64,000 nucleotides of DNA from Curtobacterium citreum. GTDB lineage: Bacteria; Actinomycetota; Actinomycetes; Actinomycetales; Microbacteriaceae. How positions within the stretch are numbered: position 1 is the stretch's first letter; each line of letters starts with the position of its first letter. Positions 34,929 to 43,460 of this stretch are shown here, one piece after another. The stretch covers positions 1,612,001-1,676,000 of the forward strand of contig NZ_VFMQ01000001.1 of the NCBI RefSeq assembly GCF_006715175.1, in the 5' to 3' direction. The position numbers and the translations under genes are program-made. The notes under the pieces were generated by a model. That model searched no databases, had not been told where the DNA came from, and worked only from the letters and a program-made list of their open reading frames with translations.

Positions 34929-36776
34929 GTGAGCCCACAAGCATCCGCGCCACTCGAGCCCGCCGCGACCCCGGCCGGGTCGATCCGCAACTTCTGCATC
35001 ATCGCGCACATCGACCACGGGAAGTCGACGCTGGCCGACCGCATGCTGCAGATCACCGGCATCGTCGAGGACCGTGCGATGCGCGCGCAGTACCTCGACC
35101 GCATGGACATCGAGCGCGAGCGCGGCATCACGATCAAGTCGCAGGCCGTCCGCATGCCGTGGGAGCTCGACGGGCAGACCTTCGCGCTCAACATGATCGA
35201 CACCCCGGGGCACGTCGACTTCTCGTACGAGGTCTCCCGGTCCCTCGCCGCGTGCGAAGGTGCGATCCTGCTCGTCGACGCCGCCCAGGGGATCGAGGCG
35301 CAGACGCTCGCCAACCTGTACCTGGCGCTCGAGAACGACCTCGAGATCATCCCGGTCCTCAACAAGATCGACCTGCCCGCCGCGGATCCGGACAAGTACG
35401 CCGCGGAGCTCGCGCAGCTCATCGGCGGCAAGCCGGAGGACGTCCTGCGCGTCTCCGGCAAGACCGGCGTCGGCGTGCCCGAGCTGCTCGACCGTGTCGT
35501 CGGCTCCGTGCCCCCGCCCGTCGGGACCGTCGACGCATCGCCCCGCGCGATGATCTTCGACTCCGTCTACGACAGCTACCGCGGCGTCGTCACCTACGTC
35601 CGGATGGTCGACGGCACGATCAAGCCGCGCGAGAAGGTCCAGATGATGTCGACGGGGACGACGCACGAGATCCTCGAGATCGGGGTGTCCTCGCCCGAGC
35701 CGAAGCCGACGAAGGGCCTCAGCGTCGGCGAGGTCGGCTACCTGATCACCGGCGTGAAGGACGTCCGCCAGTCGAAGGTCGGCGACACCGTCACGACCGC
35801 GCAGAAGCCCGCGACCGAAGCGCTCGCGGGCTACACCGACCCGAAGCCGATGGTGTTCTCGGGCCTGTACCCGATCGACGGCTCCGACTACCCGGACCTC
35901 CGCGAAGCGCTCGACAAGCTCAAGCTGTCCGACGCGGCGCTCGTCTACGAGCCGGAGACCTCGGTCGCGCTCGGCTTCGGCTTCCGCTGCGGCTTCCTCG
36001 GTCTGCTCCACCTCGAGATCATCACCGAGCGCCTGTCCCGCGAGTTCGGGCTCGACCTCATCACCACCGCGCCGAGCGTGATCTACGAGGTCACGAACGA
36101 GGACAACACCGTGACCGAGGTCACGAACCCGTCCGAGTTCCCCGGCGGCCGCATCGTCGAGGTCCGCGAGCCGATGGTCCGTGCCGCGATCCTCGCGCCG
36201 AAGGACTACGTCGGCGCGATCATGGAGCTCTGCCAGTCGCGTCGCGGCTCCCTGCTCGGCATGGAGTACCTCGGCGAGGACCGCGTGGAGATCCGCTACG
36301 AGATGCCCCTCGGCGAGATCGTCTTCGACTTCTTCGACCAGCTCAAGAGCAAGACGCAGGGCTACGCCTCCCTCGACTACGAGCCCACCGGCGACCAGGC
36401 TGCCGACCTCGTGAAGGTCGACATCCTGCTGCAGGGCGAGCAGGTCGACGCGTTCAGCGCGATCGTGCACCGCGACAAGGCGTACGCGTACGGCACGCTC
36501 ATGACCGAACGCCTCCGCAAGCTCATCCCGCGCCAGCAGTTCGAGGTCCCGATCCAGGCGGCGATCGGTGCGCGCATCATCGCCCGCGAGAGCATCCGGG
36601 CGATGCGCAAGGACGTCCTCGCGAAGTGCTACGGCGGTGACATCACCCGCAAGCGCAAGCTCCTCGAGAAGCAGAAGGAGGGCAAGAAGCGCATGAAGAT
36701 GGTGGGTCGCGTCGAGGTTCCGCAGGAAGCCTTCATCGCCGCGCTCTCGGGTGACGTCGAAGAGAAGAAGAAGTAG
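34929..36776 (+). CDS. lepA: Elongation factor 4
   Basis: LepA/EF4 is a translational GTPase that acts on stalled or mis-translocated ribosomes and on 30S maturation. The 615 residues have G1 AHIDHGKST at 26-34, G3 DTPGHVDFS near 93, G4 [10 protein letters not shown] near 147, then EF-G-like domains and the LepA-specific C-terminal domain. The N-terminus has a short non-conserved extension of about 18 residues. The GTG follows GAGGAA; a GACAAT box at 34894-34899 is a plausible -10. Confidence 0.97.
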   Translation: MSPQASAPLEPAATPAGSIRNFCIIAHIDHGKSTLADRMLQITGIVEDRAMRAQYLDRMDIERERGITIKSQAVRMPWELDGQTFALNMIDTPGHVDFSYEVSRSLAACEGAILLVDAAQGIEAQTLANLYLALENDLEIIPVLNKIDLPAADPDKYAAELAQLIGGKPEDVLRVSGKTGVGVPELLDRVVGSVPPPVGTVDASPRAMIFDSVYDSYRGVVTYVRMVDGTIKPREKVQMMSTGTTHEILEIGVSSPEPKPTKGLSVGEVGYLITGVKDVRQSKVGDTVTTAQKPATEALAGYTDPKPMVFSGLYPIDGSDYPDLREALDKLKLSDAALVYEPETSVALGFGFRCGFLGLLHLEIITERLSREFGLDLITTAPSVIYEVTNEDNTVTEVTNPSEFPGGRIVEVREPMVRAAILAPKDYVGAIMELCQSRRGSLLGMEYLGEDRVEIRYEMPLGEIVFDFFDQLKSKTQGYASLDYEPTGDQAADLVKVDILLQGEQVDAFSAIVHRDKAYAYGTLMTERLRKLIPRQQFEVPIQAAIGARIIARESIRAMRKDVLAKCYGGDITRKRKLLEKQKEGKKRMKMVGRVEVPQEAFIAALSGDVEEKKK

Positions 36777-36828
36777 CGCGGAGCCCGGGCGGGCGGGTGC
36801 GCCCGAGCCGCCCGGGTAGGCTTGCCGC

Positions 36829-37476
36829 ATGAGTTCCCGCGGCAGCTACCGGACCGCCCTGACGTACGGCGCCGTGGGCGCGACCCAGGCGGCGGACCTC
36901 ATGACCTACCCGCCCGAGGGCTTCGTCCCGGCGGAGTCGCGGGCCCGGATCGGGCACGGCGACCAGCGCTTCGAGACCGCCGTCACGCAGACGCTGTCCT
37001 GGCAGATCCAGGAGCGCAGCGGCATCCGGGTGCGCGTCGAGGACCAGCCCGACGACGACGAGGTGCGCTACAACCCGGTGACCTTCGACGAACGGGGCGT
37101 GCCGATCGCGCCGGCGTCGATCGGGACCCCGCGCGTCGAGAAGTTCGCGGCCGACGGCACACCGCTCCTGACGGCCGGCACGACGGCCACGCTCGAGATG
37201 CACGCGTTCGGGCGGACCGTGCACGCGCCGGTCCGGGTCGTGTCGATCATCGACGAGACCGACCGCAAGGGCTTCGCCTACGGCACGCTCGAGGGACACC
37301 CGCTGTCGGGCGAGGAGTCGTTCGTGGTCGAGCGCACCGCCGACGGGTCGGTCTGGCTGCAGGTCCGGCAGTTCTCGCAGCCGGCGAGCCCGAAGTGGCG
37401 CTTCCTGTCGCCGCTGCTCAAGCGGCAGCAGAAGGTCATGGCGGCGAAGTACCTCGAGGCGCTGCGCGGCGACTGA
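36829..37476 (+). CDS. DUF1990 domain protein
   Basis: A protein of 215 residues with the DUF1990 pattern: LTYGAVGATQ near the start, a central RVEDQPDDDEVRYNPVTF region, and a C-terminal block (GYGTLEGHPLSGEESF-like, near 145-165). Family members occur in actinobacteria and plants and have no established biochemical role. There are no membrane segments and no signal peptide. A TAGGCT box ends 6 nt before the ATG. The last codons and stop are tandemly repeated in the short convergent gap that follows. Confidence 0.8.
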   Translation: MSSRGSYRTALTYGAVGATQAADLMTYPPEGFVPAESRARIGHGDQRFETAVTQTLSWQIQERSGIRVRVEDQPDDDEVRYNPVTFDERGVPIAPASIGTPRVEKFAADGTPLLTAGTTATLEMHAFGRTVHAPVRVVSIIDETDRKGFAYGTLEGHPLSGEESFVVERTADGSVWLQVRQFSQPASPKWRFLSPLLKRQQKVMAAKYLEALRGD

Positions 37477-37517
37477 CCCTGCGCTGCGCGACGACTGACG
37501 CCGCGCTCCGCGACGGG
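37459..37517. repeat. Tandem repeat spanning the DUF1990 stop codon
   Basis: GCGCTGCGCGGCGACTGAC (37459-37477) recurs as GCGCTGCGCGACGACTGAC at 37481-37499 (one difference), with a third degenerate copy at 37503-37517. The unit contains the gene's own TGA. Confidence 0.7.
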
Positions 37518-37521
37518 TGCG

Positions 37522-38226
37522 CTACCGCAGCGGGGGGAGCGCGGCGATCGCGTCCTCGATGAGCCCCGCGTCCTGCACGCAGTCCCGCGCGACCGTGACG
37601 GCGTTGGTCGTGCGGAGGGCGTCGACGTCGTAGACCCCGGTCGCGACGGCGAGGAACGGAATCCCCGCGGTGTCCGCGGCCTCGCCGTCCCGCGGGGTGT
37701 CCCCGACGATCACGGCGCGGGTGCCCGCCAGTGCGGCGGCGGCCCTCGCGGTCACGCCGGACCGGTCGACCTCCTCGTCGCCGAAGAACGAGTGCTCCCA
37801 GTCGAAGGCGTCCACGGCGAACCCGGCGCCGGCGAGCTTCACGCGCGCCCGGTGCTCGGAGTTGCCGGTGAGCAGCCCGTTCCGCCAGCCCAGGGCGGCG
37901 AACCGCTGCACGAGCGCGGTCGCCCCCGGTGCGGGCGAACGACGGTCACCCCGCCGGTGCCGCTCGTCGGTCAGGTCCCGCAGGTGCCCGGTGACGGTGG
38001 GGATGAGCGCGTCGTCGAGGTGGTGCGCCCGGACGTGCTCGGCGATGAGCCCCGCGTCGGTGCGCCCGTGCTGGTGCCCGACGCGCAGGGCGAGGTCGCG
38101 ACCGACGGCCCGTTCGAGCGCGAGGTGGTAGAGGTTGCCGGGCGAGACGGCGTTCAACACGAGGGTGCCGTCGATGTCCCACAGCACCGTGGTGGGGACG
38201 GTGTGGTGCTCCATGCCCTCCATCAT
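37522..38226 (-). CDS. HAD family hydrolase (phosphoglycolate phosphatase-like)
   Basis: A protein of 234 residues. HAD motif I is LWDIDGTLV near 15-23 (nucleophile and acid Asp), motif II is LLTGN near 119, and motif III/IV is VIVGDTPRDGEAA near 192 with a helical cap domain between. The family includes phosphoglycolate and small sugar-phosphate phosphatases; the substrate is not determined. The first ATG of a close pair is used, and a later in-frame ATG (38214) is also possible. It is divergent from hemW with 17 nt between the start codons. Confidence 0.82.
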   Translation of the reverse strand: MMEGMEHHTVPTTVLWDIDGTLVLNAVSPGNLYHLALERAVGRDLALRVGHQHGRTDAGLIAEHVRAHHLDDALIPTVTGHLRDLTDERHRRGDRRSPAPGATALVQRFAALGWRNGLLTGNSEHRARVKLAGAGFAVDAFDWEHSFFGDEEVDRSGVTARAAAALAGTRAVIVGDTPRDGEAADTAGIPFLAVATGVYDVDALRTTNAVTVARDCVQDAGLIEDAIAALPPLR

Positions 38227-38243
38227 GACCGAGAATGGAGTCC

Positions 38244-39479
38244 ATGCCGAGTGCTCTGCCGATCGCCGACCCCGCGCCGTCGGACGGCCTGATCATCCCC
38301 GGCCCCGGAGCGGGCGACGTCCCCTTCGGCGTGTACGTGCACGTGCCGTTCTGCCGGGTGCGCTGCGGCTACTGCGACTTCAACACCTACACGGCGTCCG
38401 AGCTCCGCGGGGTCCGCCGCGACGACTACGCCGGCCACGCGGTGCAGGAGATCGCCTGGGCGGCCGAGGTGCTCGACCGCTCCGGTGTCCCGCGCCGACC
38501 GGTCTCCACGGTGTTCTTCGGCGGCGGCACCCCGACGATGCTCCCTGCGTCGGACCTCGCGATGATCCTGCGGGCGATCGACGACACGTGGGGGATCCTG
38601 CTCGGGGCAGAGGTCACGACCGAGGCGAACCCGGACTCCGTCGACGCGGACGCGATCGGCACCCTGCAGCGCGCGGGCTTCACGCGGATGAGCTACGGCA
38701 TGCAGTCCGCGGTGCCGCACGTCCTCGCGACGCTCGACCGCACGCACGACCCCGAACGGGTGCCCGTCGTCGTCGACCTCGCGAAGCAGCACGGGCTCGA
38801 CGTCTCGCTCGACCTCATCTACTCGACGCCCGGCGAGTCCCTGGACGACTGGCGGACGTCACTCGACGCGGCGTTGGCGTGCCGGCCCGACCACGTCTCG
38901 GCGTACTCGCTCATCGTCGAGGAGGGCACGGCGATGGGCCGCGCGGTGTCCCGCGGCGAGCTCCCGGCCCCGGACGACGACCTCGCCGCCGACATGTACG
39001 AGCTGGCGGACCGGGTCCTCGGCGACGCCGGCTACACCTGGTACGAGGTCTCGAACTGGGCCCGGGCGGACGCGGACGGCAGTCCGGCGCAGCACGCGAG
39101 CCGGCACAACCTGTCGTACTGGAAGGGACACGACTGGTGGGGGATCGGACCTGGCGCGCACTCCGCGGTGGCCGGCACCCGCTGGTGGAACGTGAAGCAC
39201 CCGGCCGCGTACGCGAACCGGGTGCTCGCGGGGGAGTCACCCGCCGCCGGCCGCGAGACGCTCGACGACGAGACCCGGTACGTCGAGCGCGTCCTGCTCG
39301 CCGCGCGGGTCCGCGGCGAGCTCACCACGGCGGAGCTCCGACCGTCGGCACGCGAGCGGGTCGCCGGGCTCATCGCACGCGGACTCGTGGACGGTCCGGC
39401 CGCGGTGCGGGGGCGGCTCGAGCTGACCCTGCAGGGTCGGCTGCTCGCGGACGCGGTGGTCCGCGAGCTGCTCGACTGA
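38244..39479 (+). CDS. hemW: Radical SAM heme chaperone HemW
   Basis: HemW, related to oxygen-independent coproporphyrinogen oxidase, is a heme-trafficking radical SAM protein. The Fe-S/SAM motif CRVRCGYC supplies C37, C41 and C44 from this start; the GGGTPTML block follows near 90 and the HemN_C domain is at the end. The fourth Cys typical of true HemN is absent. The ATG at 38244 was preferred because a GAGAAT box ends 7 nt before it; an in-frame ATG at 38235 lies inside that box. It would serve the heme proteins of the cyd and cta oxidases. Confidence 0.92.
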   Translation: MPSALPIADPAPSDGLIIPGPGAGDVPFGVYVHVPFCRVRCGYCDFNTYTASELRGVRRDDYAGHAVQEIAWAAEVLDRSGVPRRPVSTVFFGGGTPTMLPASDLAMILRAIDDTWGILLGAEVTTEANPDSVDADAIGTLQRAGFTRMSYGMQSAVPHVLATLDRTHDPERVPVVVDLAKQHGLDVSLDLIYSTPGESLDDWRTSLDAALACRPDHVSAYSLIVEEGTAMGRAVSRGELPAPDDDLAADMYELADRVLGDAGYTWYEVSNWARADADGSPAQHASRHNLSYWKGHDWWGIGPGAHSAVAGTRWWNVKHPAAYANRVLAGESPAAGRETLDDETRYVERVLLAARVRGELTTAELRPSARERVAGLIARGLVDGPAAVRGRLELTLQGRLLADAVVRELLD

Positions 39480-39499
39480 CCTGGTCCTGCTCGAGCGGC

Positions 39500-39931
39500 C
39501 TAGTTCTTGATGAACTCGATCGTGAGCGGGTACTTGTAGAGGTCGCCACGGTTCGCTGCGATGGCCGCCATGATCGCGAAGACGATGACGAGCACCCCGA
39601 TGATCGGGAGCAGCACGAAGCCGATCAGGACGATGCAGAGCAGCCCCGCGACGATGTACGCGATGGCCGCGGTGATGTGGAAGTTCAGCGCCGTGCGGGT
39701 GTGCTCCTTGATGAACGACCCGCGGTCGCGGAGCACCAGGTAGGCGATCAACGGCACGAGGAAGTTGAAGAAAATGCCGCCGACGTGCGTCAGGGTCGCC
39801 CACAGCCGCTGGTCCTCCGGCGACATCGGCTGCGGGACCTGGTACCCCTGCGGGTACTGCGGTCCGCCGGGGTTCGCCGGCCCCCCGGGCTGCTGGTCGT
39901 AGGGCCCTCCGGGCTGCTGTCCGTAGCTCAT
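39500..39931 (-). CDS. DUF4870 domain membrane protein
   Basis: A protein of 143 residues. A Gly/Pro/Gln/Tyr-rich disordered N-terminus (residues 1-36) precedes three hydrophobic segments with the DUF4870 pattern (LWATLTHVGGIFFNFLVPLI, then FHITAAIAYIVAGLLCIVLI, then VLVIVFAIMAAIAA). No function is known; the family is widespread in bacteria. The ATG lies 6 nt after a TACGCT box on the minus strand, so it is probably leaderless. It ends only 20 nt from the convergent hemW stop, with no hairpin between. Confidence 0.83.
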   Translation of the reverse strand: MSYGQQPGGPYDQQPGGPANPGGPQYPQGYQVPQPMSPEDQRLWATLTHVGGIFFNFLVPLIAYLVLRDRGSFIKEHTRTALNFHITAAIAYIVAGLLCIVLIGFVLLPIIGVLVIVFAIMAAIAANRGDLYKYPLTIEFIKN

Positions 39932-39987
39932 GCCCAGAGCGTAGCGGGAGGGGCCCGCCCGGGTCCCGGTCCGTCGGCGGTCGGGCG

Positions 39988-39993
39988 TAGGAT
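39988..39993 (+). promoter_or_regulatory. Candidate hrcA -10 box (TAGGAT)
   Basis: TAGGAT lies 47 nt before the hrcA ATG and directly precedes the CIRCE-like dyad, which would then overlap the transcription start. Confidence 0.4.
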
Positions 39994-40019
39994 CAGCAGT
40001 CGAGACGTCCGAGTGCCAG
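39993..40019 (+). promoter_or_regulatory. CIRCE-like operator of the hrcA-dnaJ operon
   Basis: TCAGCAGTC-N9-GAGTGCCAG. The right half and the 9-nt spacing match CIRCE (CTGGCACTC-N9-GAGTGCCAG in GC-rich form); the left half matches at 5 of 9 positions. The placement at the expected start site fits HrcA autoregulation. Confidence 0.5.
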
Positions 40020-40040
40020 CATCGAACGGAAGGGGTCCGG

Positions 40041-41063
40041 ATGGTCAGCGAACGCTCCCTCGAGGTCCTCAAGGCCATCGTGCGGGACTACGTCGCGTCG
40101 CGCGAGCCCGTCGGCTCGAAGTCGATCGTCGACCGGCACGCCTTCGGGGTGAGCGCCGCGACGATCCGGAACGACATGGCCCTGCTCGAGGACGAACAGC
40201 TCATCGTGGCCCCGCACACCTCGTCGGGCCGGGTGCCGACCGACAAGGGGTACCGGGTCTTCGTCGACCACCTCGCGGCCGCCCGCCCGCTTTCCAGCGC
40301 GCAGCGCCACGCGATCGAGACGTTCCTCGGCACCCCGAACGACCTCGACGAGGTCCTCGGCCGCACCGTCCGGCTGCTCAGCCAGCTCACGAACCAGGTC
40401 GCACTCGTCCAGTACCCGTCCATGGTGCGCGCGCGGGTGCAGCACATCGAACTCGTCCGCCTCGGCGACACGCGGCTCATGGTGGTGCTCATCACCGACA
40501 CAGCCCGGGTCGAGCAGCGCGTCGTCGAGACCGACGTCCCGCTCGACGAAGCAGCTCTCGGTGAACTGCGTTCGGTGCTCAACGGCGCGTCCGTCGGGTT
40601 GCTCCTGCACGACGTACCCCGGGCGCTCCGGGCGGTCCCGCAGCAGCTCCGCCCCGACGCCCAGACGCTCGCCGGTGTCGTCGTCGCGACGCTCATCGAG
40701 CAGGTCGCGGCCAACCGACAGGACCGCCTGGTGATGGCGGGGGCGGCGAACCTCGCGAAGAGCGAACGCGACTTCTCCGGCGGATTGTTCCCCGTGCTCG
40801 AGGCGATCGAGGAGCAGGTCACCCTGCTCCGGCTCTTCGGGGAGATGCAGGTGGACGACGTCGCGGTCGCCGCGAGCATCGGCGCCGAGAACGCCGAGTA
40901 CGGGCTCGACGCCACGAGCATCGTCGCGGGCGGCTACCTGGCCGGCGGCGGCGAGGTCGCGCGGCTCGGGGTGCTCGGGCCGACGCGGATGGACTACGGC
41001 ACGAACATGGCCGCGGTGCGCGCCGTCGCACGGTACCTGTCCAAGCTCCTGGGCGAACATTGA
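40041..41063 (+). CDS. hrcA: Heat-inducible transcription repressor HrcA
   Basis: HrcA represses heat-shock genes by binding CIRCE and depends on GroEL. The 340 residues have an N-terminal winged helix (about 1-75; VRDYVASREPVGSKSIVDRH and AATIRNDMALLE) and a GAF-like dimer domain. The ATG follows GGAAGGGG. A degenerate CIRCE lies 22 nt upstream. In actinobacteria hrcA is normally followed by dnaJ, as here (108-nt gap). Confidence 0.95.
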   Translation: MVSERSLEVLKAIVRDYVASREPVGSKSIVDRHAFGVSAATIRNDMALLEDEQLIVAPHTSSGRVPTDKGYRVFVDHLAAARPLSSAQRHAIETFLGTPNDLDEVLGRTVRLLSQLTNQVALVQYPSMVRARVQHIELVRLGDTRLMVVLITDTARVEQRVVETDVPLDEAALGELRSVLNGASVGLLLHDVPRALRAVPQQLRPDAQTLAGVVVATLIEQVAANRQDRLVMAGAANLAKSERDFSGGLFPVLEAIEEQVTLLRLFGEMQVDDVAVAASIGAENAEYGLDATSIVAGGYLAGGGEVARLGVLGPTRMDYGTNMAAVRAVARYLSKLLGEH

Positions 41064-41171
41064 CGGACCCGGCCCCCGACGGGCACAGGCCGCCCCGCCC
41101 GGGTGATCCGTGCCTCCAGACCGACCTGACCGGCGGCGAACGCCGCACCGACCGAACCGACTGAGGGATAC

Positions 41172-42281
41172 GTGGCAGACCACTACGACGTCCTCGGCGT
41201 CCAGCAGGACGCCTCCGATGCCGACATCAAGAAGGCGTACCGCCGGCTCGCGCGCGAGCTGCACCCGGACGTGAACCCGAGCCCGGACGCGGCCGAGCGC
41301 TTCAAGGACGTGACGCACGCGTACGACGTGCTGAGCGACCCCGAGCAGCGGCGGCGGTACGACGCCGGACCGCAGGCGGACAGCCCCTTCGGTGGCGGCG
41401 CCGGCGGGTTCAGCGACATCTTCGACGCGTTCTTCGGCGGCGGCGGTGGCGGGCGGGGCAGCGGCCCGCGCAGCCGGGCCGAGCGTGGACAGGACGCCCT
41501 GCTGCGCATCGAGGTCGACCTCGACGAGGTCGTCTTCGGCACCCACAAGGACGTCGAGGTCGACACGGCCGTCGTCTGCGAGACCTGCAACGGCTCGTGC
41601 TGTGCACCCGGCACGAGCCCGCGCACGTGCGACATCTGCGCCGGCAGCGGCCACATCCAGCGTCAGGTCCGGTCGCTCCTCGGCAACGTGGTGACGAGCG
41701 CCCCGTGCGGCACCTGCCGCGGCTACGGCACCGTCATCCCGAGCCCCTGCCCGACCTGCCAGGGCCAGGGCCGCGTCCGTGCGCGCCGCACGATCCCGGT
41801 GGACGTCCCCGCCGGCGTCGAGACCGGGCTCCGACTGCAGATGCCCGGTCAGGGCGAGGTCGGTCCGGCCGGTGGCCCCTCGGGTGACCTCTACCTCGAG
41901 GTGAAGGTCCGCCACCACGACGTCTTCAGCCGCGACGGCGACGACCTGCTCGCGACGCTCGAGGTCCAGATGACCGACGCGATCCTCGGCGCGCACACGA
42001 CCATCGACGGTCTGGACGGCCCGGTCGAGCTCGAGCTGCGCCCGGGCGTGCAGAGCGCCGACGTGCTCGTGATCAAGGACCGCGGTGTCACCAAGCTCCG
42101 CGGCAACGGTCGCGGCGACCTGCGCGTCGGCGTGCAGGTCGTCACCCCGACCAAGCTCTCGCACAAGGAGCGCCAGCTCGTCGAGCAGCTCGCGAAGTCG
42201 CACAAGGCCGCGAAGCCGCAGCTCGCCCGGTTCCAGCAGGGCATGTTCGGCAAGCTGCGCGACCGCTTCCTGCACTTCTGA
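41172..42281 (+). CDS. dnaJ: Molecular chaperone DnaJ
   Basis: A DnaK co-chaperone of 369 residues: J-domain with HPD at 31-33, Gly/Phe linker, four zinc motifs, and the C-terminal substrate domains. The first zinc repeat reads CETCNGSC (C136, C139 present) with Cys143 replacing the usual Gly of CxxCxGxG; the other three (CDICAGSG, CGTCRGYG, CPTCQGQG) are normal. It is the hrcA-linked copy (often called DnaJ2); dnaK and grpE are not here. It starts at GTG with GAGGGA upstream. Confidence 0.96.
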   Translation: MADHYDVLGVQQDASDADIKKAYRRLARELHPDVNPSPDAAERFKDVTHAYDVLSDPEQRRRYDAGPQADSPFGGGAGGFSDIFDAFFGGGGGGRGSGPRSRAERGQDALLRIEVDLDEVVFGTHKDVEVDTAVVCETCNGSCCAPGTSPRTCDICAGSGHIQRQVRSLLGNVVTSAPCGTCRGYGTVIPSPCPTCQGQGRVRARRTIPVDVPAGVETGLRLQMPGQGEVGPAGGPSGDLYLEVKVRHHDVFSRDGDDLLATLEVQMTDAILGAHTTIDGLDGPVELELRPGVQSADVLVIKDRGVTKLRGNGRGDLRVGVQVVTPTKLSHKERQLVEQLAKSHKAAKPQLARFQQGMFGKLRDRFLHF

Positions 42282-43054
42282 TGGCTTCCCTCCACCTGGT
42301 CGACCCCGGCACGCTCGACGGCGTCGGGGTCGGTGACGCCGTCACCCTCGACGGTCCAGAGGGCCGGCACGCCGTGTCGGTCGCGCGGGTCCGGGTCGGC
42401 GAGGCCCTGCGCATCGCCGACGGCCGCGGCACGGTGGTGGCCGGGACGGTCACCGCGACGGGCCGCGACGAGCTGACGCTCACCGTCGACGCCGTCACGG
42501 TCGAGTCGGCGCCCCGACCGGCGCTCGTGCTCGTGCAGGCGCTCGCGAAGGGCGGCCGCGACGAGATGGCGGTGCAGGCCGCGACCGAGATCGGGGTCGA
42601 CCGCATCGTCCCGTGGGCGGCGACGCGCAGCGTGTCGCGGTGGGACGGCGCGAAGGTCGAGAAGGGTCGGGCCCGATGGGCCGCGATCGCGCAGGAAGCC
42701 GCGAAGCAGGCCGTCCGGTCCCGCGTCCCCGAGGTGGACGCACCGGTGACGACGGCGCAGCTGGCATCGTCGTCGGGTGTCGGCCCGTCGTCCGGTGTCG
42801 GCCAGGAGGTTCGGCGTGCGCTGGTCGTGCTGGACCCGGTGGGCGCGGTGCGGCTGTCGGCGTGGGAACCGCCGTCGGACGTCGACGAGATCGTCCTGGT
42901 GGTCGGCCCGGAGGGCGGGATCGACAGCGCCGAGTTCGACCGGCTCGAGCACGCCGGTGCGGTGCGGGTACGGCTCGGCGACACGGTGCTGCGCACCTCC
43001 ACCGCGGGCCCGGCGGCCCTGGCCGTCCTCCAGACGCGGCTCGGACGCTGGTAG
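42281..43054 (+). CDS. rsmE: 16S rRNA (uracil-1498-N3)-methyltransferase
   Basis: A SPOUT-class methyltransferase of 257 residues that methylates U1498 in the decoding region. An N-terminal PUA-like domain (about 1-75) is followed by a knotted SAM domain with VLVQALAKGGRDEMAVQAATEIGV near 86-109, and GPEGGIDSAEF and LGDTVLRTSTA near the end, as expected. A short insertion around residues 164-176 is an 18-bp tandem duplication (SSGVGP/SSGVGQ) absent from typical family members. The ATG overlaps the dnaJ stop by one base. Confidence 0.93.
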   Translation: MASLHLVDPGTLDGVGVGDAVTLDGPEGRHAVSVARVRVGEALRIADGRGTVVAGTVTATGRDELTLTVDAVTVESAPRPALVLVQALAKGGRDEMAVQAATEIGVDRIVPWAATRSVSRWDGAKVEKGRARWAAIAQEAAKQAVRSRVPEVDAPVTTAQLASSSGVGPSSGVGQEVRRALVVLDPVGAVRLSAWEPPSDVDEIVLVVGPEGGIDSAEFDRLEHAGAVRVRLGDTVLRTSTAGPAALAVLQTRLGRW

Positions 43055-43091
43055 CGGTGGACCGGGAAGGCCCGGCGTCGGACCCGCGTTC

Positions 43092-43097
43092 TACGAT
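43092..43097 (+). promoter_or_regulatory. -10 box (TACGAT) of a leaderless HIT gene
   Basis: TACGAT ends exactly 6 nt before the ATG at 43104 with no ribosome site between. It is one of the clearest leaderless-type starts in the window. Confidence 0.5.
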
Positions 43098-43103
43098 GGA
43101 CCA

Positions 43104-43460
43104 ATGAGCACCAGCACCCCGAGCGTCTTCTCGAAGATCATCGCGCGCGAGATCCCCGCCACCGTCGTGGCCGAGGACGACCGCGTGATCGCGATCGAGG
43201 ACATCGCGCCGCAGGCCCCGGTGCACGTGCTCGTGATCCCGAAGACCGAGCAGTACCGCGACGTCGGCGCCCTCGCCGCGGGCGACCCGGACCTGTTGGC
43301 CCACGTCGTCGCCACCGCCCAGCGCATCGCCGACGAGCGCGCGGGTGGGCAGTACCGACTCGTCTTCAACACCGGCGAAGCCGCCGGCCAGACCGTCTTC
43401 CACGTGCACGCGCACGTGCTCGCGGGCGAACTGCACGAAGGGAACCTCCTTGCCGGTTGA
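43104..43460 (+). CDS. HIT family protein (histidine triad hydrolase)
   Basis: A protein of 118 residues of the Hint/HinT branch, which hydrolyses nucleoside phosphoramidates and AMP-lysine type substrates. The triad HVHAHV supplies H100, H102 and H104; the N-terminal SVFSKIIAREIP and DIAPQAPVHVLVIPK blocks are typical. It precedes phoH, which begins with TTG 11 nt before this stop, so the two are coupled. Confidence 0.94.
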   Translation: MSTSTPSVFSKIIAREIPATVVAEDDRVIAIEDIAPQAPVHVLVIPKTEQYRDVGALAAGDPDLLAHVVATAQRIADERAGGQYRLVFNTGEAAGQTVFHVHAHVLAGELHEGNLLAG

